Made by a program: the position numbers and the translations under genes. Shown here in pieces: positions 5,261 through 5,883 of a stretch of DNA of 5,883 nt. Numbering within the stretch: position 1 is the stretch's first letter; the number at the start of each line of letters is the position of its first letter. Origin of the DNA: CAMLFJ01 sp040902305 (GTDB taxonomy: Bacteria > Methylomirabilota > Methylomirabilia > Rokubacteriales > CSP1-6). The notes below the pieces were generated by a model, which ran no database searches, was not told the origin of the DNA, and worked only from the letters and a program-made list of their open reading frames with translations. The stretch is taken from NCBI GenBank assembly GCA_040902305.1, contig JBBDXN010000043.1, forward strand, positions 1-5,883, in the 5' to 3' direction.

Positions 5261-5883
5261 ATGGCGTACGAAACCCTGATCCTGAGCCGCGAGGGCCGCG
5301 TCGCGATCATCACCCTCAATCGCCCGCCCGCCAACGCCATCAGCGAGACGCTCATGCGCGAGCTGAACGCGGCGCTGTCCGAGCTGGAGGGCGACGACGG
5401 CGTCCGGGCGGTGATCATCACCGGCGCGGGCGACCGGATCTTCTGCGCGGGGGCGGATCTCGGCTCCGCCTTCGAGGGGGCGGACGTGGGCACCTTCATC
5501 CGCTTCGGCAACCGCGTGGTTCGCCGCATCGAGCGCTTCCCGAAGCCGGTGGTGGCCGCCATCAACGGGCACGCGCTGGGCGGCGGCTGCGAGATCGCCA
5601 TGGGCTGCCACATCCGCATCCTGAAGGAGACCGCGCGGATGGGCCAGACCGAGTCCAACCTGGGGATCACGCCGGGCTTCGGCGGAACCCAGCGGTACCC
5701 GCGCCTCATCGGCCGCGGCCTGGCCCTGGAGCACCTGATCCTCGGCACCCAGGTCCCGGCGGCCGAGTGCTACCGCACCGGCCTGGTGAACCGGCTCTCC
5801 AAGGAAGGCGAGACGCTCGACGACGCCAAGGCGCTGGCCCGCGAGCTGGCCAAGCGGCCCCCCATCGCCACCCGCCTCATCAT
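5261..5883 (+). CDS. Enoyl-CoA hydratase/isomerase (crotonase family), 3' truncated by window
   Basis: Crotonase-fold enzyme, most likely adding water to trans-2-enoyl-CoA in the second step of fatty-acid beta-oxidation in the cytoplasm. The frame from the ATG is open to the window end, giving 207 residues. Family members are usually about 260, so some 50 C-terminal residues are missing. Motifs: N-terminal VAIITLNRPPANAI (14-27); first oxyanion-hole block FCAGADL (61-67); second block NGHALGGGCEIAMGC (102-116); and MGQTESNLGITPGFGGTQR (127-145). Glu111 and Glu131 correspond to catalytic Glu144 and Glu164 of rat mitochondrial hydratase with the same 20-residue spacing, so hydratase activity is favoured over crotonase members lacking one Glu. 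Substrate chain length cannot be read. It follows the FadR-like regulator by 26 bp with its own strong ribosome binding site and is probably repressed from the palindrome at 4627-4640. Confidence 0.9.
   Translation, partial: MAYETLILSREGRVAIITLNRPPANAISETLMRELNAALSELEGDDGVRAVIITGAGDRIFCAGADLGSAFEGADVGTFIRFGNRVVRRIERFPKPVVAAINGHALGGGCEIAMGCHIRILKETARMGQTESNLGITPGFGGTQRYPRLIGRGLALEHLILGTQVPAAECYRTGLVNRLSKEGETLDDAKALARELAKRPPIATRLI

Noticed and set aside
1..5883. Mobile elements, CRISPR array, tRNA/rRNA, toxin-antitoxin or phage-defence genes
   Set aside because: I looked for transposase motifs, regular repeats, tRNA-like folds and small gene pairs on both strands and saw none. The base composition looks even and the genes are ordinary chromosomal families.

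Overview
This is a GC-rich bacterial window, with mostly G or C at third codon positions and tightly packed genes. It looks like part of a metagenomic scaffold because a run of ten Ns sits inside it. No gene settles the phylum. The mix of an F420/FMN-type luciferase-like oxidoreductase, a hybrid histidine kinase of the HDFNNLL type, a tandem PilZ protein, a FadR-like TetR regulator and a crotonase would fit a soil or sediment lineage such as Rokubacteria/Methylomirabilota or a deltaproteobacterial-type group. That placement is inference only.

Layout: (1) Bases 1 to about 1910, plus strand: the 3' part of a GAF-PAS-HisKA-HATPase-REC hybrid histidine kinase, cut off at its N-terminus by the window edge and at its last residues by the assembly gap (1911-1920). 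(2) Bases 1933-3868, minus strand: a luciferase-like monooxygenase gene followed 37 bp later by sppA, a lipoprotein-type signal peptide peptidase (S49) with an intact Ser/Lys dyad. The kinase and sppA converge at the gap, which is flanked by two perfect palindromes. (3) Bases 3869-3960: a 92-bp divergent intergenic region with a good minus-strand promoter for the oxidoreductase and a TTGACA element plus inverted repeat ahead of the plus-strand gene. (4) Bases 3961-4602, plus: a two-domain PilZ protein, a predicted c-di-GMP receptor. (5) Bases 4650-5234, plus: a TetR regulator closely resembling FadR, preceded by a sigma70-like promoter and a perfect 14-bp palindrome just downstream of the -10 element, a typical autoregulatory operator position. 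(6) Bases 5261 to the window end, plus: an enoyl-CoA hydratase/isomerase (crotonase) cut off by the edge, with a strong Shine-Dalgarno sequence, apparently co-transcribed with the regulator.

The functional story is clearest on the right. The TetR-crotonase pair parallels the fadR-fadB neighbours of the Bacillus subtilis fatty-acid beta-oxidation operon, and the palindrome gives a concrete candidate operator. The kinase and the PilZ protein are signalling genes without visible partners. A second theme is transcript architecture: three gene starts (sppA, the oxidoreductase and, more weakly, the PilZ gene) have -10-like hexamers only 6-8 nt before the ATG and no clear Shine-Dalgarno, which suggests leaderless mRNAs, while the internal operon gene has a classic ribosome binding site. 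I see no mobile element, CRISPR array, RNA gene or wholly new system. No stretch over 300 bases lacks a gene.
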